Source of the DNA: Treponema sp.
GTDB taxonomy: Bacteria > Spirochaetota > Spirochaetia > Treponematales > Breznakiellaceae
Assembly (NCBI GenBank): GCA_031284195.1
Contig: JAITAI010000154.1
Coordinates: 1-7,351, forward strand
DNA length: 7,351 bases
Direction: 5' to 3'
In this document: positions 6,545 to 7,351 of the stretch, piece after piece
Numbering within the stretch: the stretch's first letter is position 1
Layout of the letters: each line of letters opens with the position of its first letter
Notes under the pieces: generated by a model
Seen by the model: only the letters and a program-made list of their open reading frames with translations
What the model was told of the DNA's origin: nothing
The model's database searches: none
Program-made: the position numbers and the translations under genes

Positions 6545-6676
6545 CCTCAAAGGCGGTTTACCCTGCTTTGGGGCTGCTTCATGAGGAAAAATACAGGGTA
6601 ATCCCTCGGTATTTCAAAACGTACTGTACCGAACCAGAAACAAAGGGACATGCGGCACTCGAGCAAAGCATGCCCC
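6545..6676 (+). other. Structured pstB-phoU intergenic region (hairpins, possible pseudoknot)
   Basis: Four pairings are visible. (I) CCTCAAAG (6545-6552) with CTTTGGGG (6566-6573), 8 bp including one G-T. (II) TTACCCTG (6558-6565) with CAGGGTAA (6594-6601), a perfect 8 bp. (III) TCGGTA (6606-6611) with TACCGA (6627-6632). (IV) GGG-A-CATGC (6645-6653) with GCATG-C-CCC (6668-6676), with one A-C mismatch. The 5' arm of II lies in the loop of I and abuts its 3' arm, so I and II could form an H-type pseudoknot. None is followed by a T tract, so this is not an ordinary terminator. A purine-rich unstructured stretch (6681-6708) then leads to the phoU start. It may set the level of phoU relative to pstSCAB by mRNA processing, stabilisation or translation control. 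The function is inferred and the folding was judged by eye. Confidence 0.4.
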
Positions 6677-6708
6677 AATCAAGAGAAAAAGGAAATATAA
6701 AGAAGAAA

Positions 6709-7351
6709 ATGCTTTTTTTGGAAGAAATGAATCGGTTACGCCACGATATTTTGGCTATGGCCTCTGAGGTAGAGGAAGATTTGGGCAAGGCCATTACCGC
6801 CTTGAAAACCAACGACGATGAACTGGCCAAGGAAGTAAAAGCCTCGGACATGGTGGTAAATGCCATGCAGCTTAAAATTGAAGACCAGGCCGCTATTCTC
6901 ATCGCCACCCAGCAGCCTGTGGCCCGGGACATGCGGGAACTGGTAAGCATCATTAAACTCGCGGGCAACCTGGAACGGATCGGGGATTACACGGTCCACA
7001 CTGCCAAGGCAGCGCTCAAACTGTCTGGGGAACCGGCCTTCCGGTCCTTGGAACGGCTTGAACGTATGGCCGCCACCGGGATCGAGATGCTCCGGGCATC
7101 CATTACCGCATATATGAACCAGGACGCGAAGGCAGCCCGGACCACCGCTGCCTTGGACGACCGGATAGATGCGGAGCACAAGGCTTTGACCGAGGAGACC
7201 TTAAGGCTCATGCATGAACATCCAGAACTGATAAAGAAAGCGGTCCGGCTTCTGCGGACCTCTGGTTTTCTGGAGCGCCTGGGGGACCATATTACCAATA
7301 TATGCGAAGGTATTATTTACATGGTAGAAAGTACCCACGAAGAACTCAACT
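6709..7351 (+). CDS. phoU: Phosphate transport system regulatory protein PhoU (3' end cut by window)
   Basis: A cytoplasmic, helical, metal-binding protein that represses phosphate-starvation signalling and restrains the Pst transporter when phosphate is plentiful. The frame stays open to the window edge, giving 214 residues from the ATG at 6709, against about 215-225 for the family. It ends in THEELN, so probably little more than the stop codon is missing. It has the two three-helix repeats with the metal-site motifs LERIGD (88-93) and LERLGDH (188-194), plus TQQPVARDMR (67-76), all classic PhoU. Start choice is uncertain. The ATG at 6709 gives MLFLEEMNRLRHD, which fits the usual PhoU N-terminus, but the AGAAG before it is weak and close. 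The ATG at 6727 gives 208 residues. The ATG at 6670 would add a basic 13-residue extension with no ribosome binding site. It is last in the visible operon, about 165 bp after pstB. Confidence 0.93.
   Translation, partial: MLFLEEMNRLRHDILAMASEVEEDLGKAITALKTNDDELAKEVKASDMVVNAMQLKIEDQAAILIATQQPVARDMRELVSIIKLAGNLERIGDYTVHTAKAALKLSGEPAFRSLERLERMAATGIEMLRASITAYMNQDAKAARTTAALDDRIDAEHKALTEETLRLMHEHPELIKKAVRLLRTSGFLERLGDHITNICEGIIYMVESTHEELN

Noticed and set aside
6670..6708. phoU start at the ATG at 6670
   Set aside because: It adds a lysine-rich 13-residue leader not typical of PhoU, has no ribosome binding site, and the ATG is in the stem of hairpin IV.

Overview
The window looks like ordinary chromosomal DNA from a diderm bacterium of roughly 50% GC with strong AGGAG-type ribosome binding sites. 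The style of the PstS signal peptide (a mature end starting GGSK, with no clear lipobox) and the gene set would fit a spirochaete of the Treponema type. That assignment is a hunch from sequence style, not a proof. Nothing suggests a mobile element, CRISPR array, tRNA or rRNA.

Region 1 (1-2750) is an alanine module. Alanine dehydrogenase (ald, 34-1149, +) faces, tail to tail, a sodium:alanine symporter of the AGCS family (1259-2641, -). A strong intrinsic terminator for ald (1228-1254) lies between them. The symporter has its own near-consensus sigma70 promoter (TTGACA, 17 bp, TATTAT) and a good ribosome binding site. Together the two genes would import alanine with Na+ and interconvert it with pyruvate, ammonium and NADH.

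Region 2 (2750-7351) is the high-affinity phosphate uptake operon pstS-pstC-pstA-pstB-phoU, transcribed divergently from the symporter. PstS binds phosphate in the periplasm, PstC and PstA form the membrane channel, PstB is the ATPase, and PhoU is the negative regulator linking transporter state to phosphate signalling. The genes are tightly packed: a 12-bp gap, a 4-bp gap, then a 4-bp ATGA overlap. The exception is pstB-phoU, separated by about 165 bp. phoU runs off the right edge, probably lacking only its stop codon. No PhoR/PhoB-type two-component genes are visible.

The points most worth a second look are these: PstC carries an extra extracytoplasmic segment of about 110 residues between its first and second membrane helices; a perfect 13-bp palindrome and TTTAA direct repeats sit at the putative pstS promoter; and the pstB-phoU gap can fold into several hairpins, including a possible H-type pseudoknot, just ahead of the regulator gene. 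I see no clearly new biological system here. The novelty is in details of a known operon.
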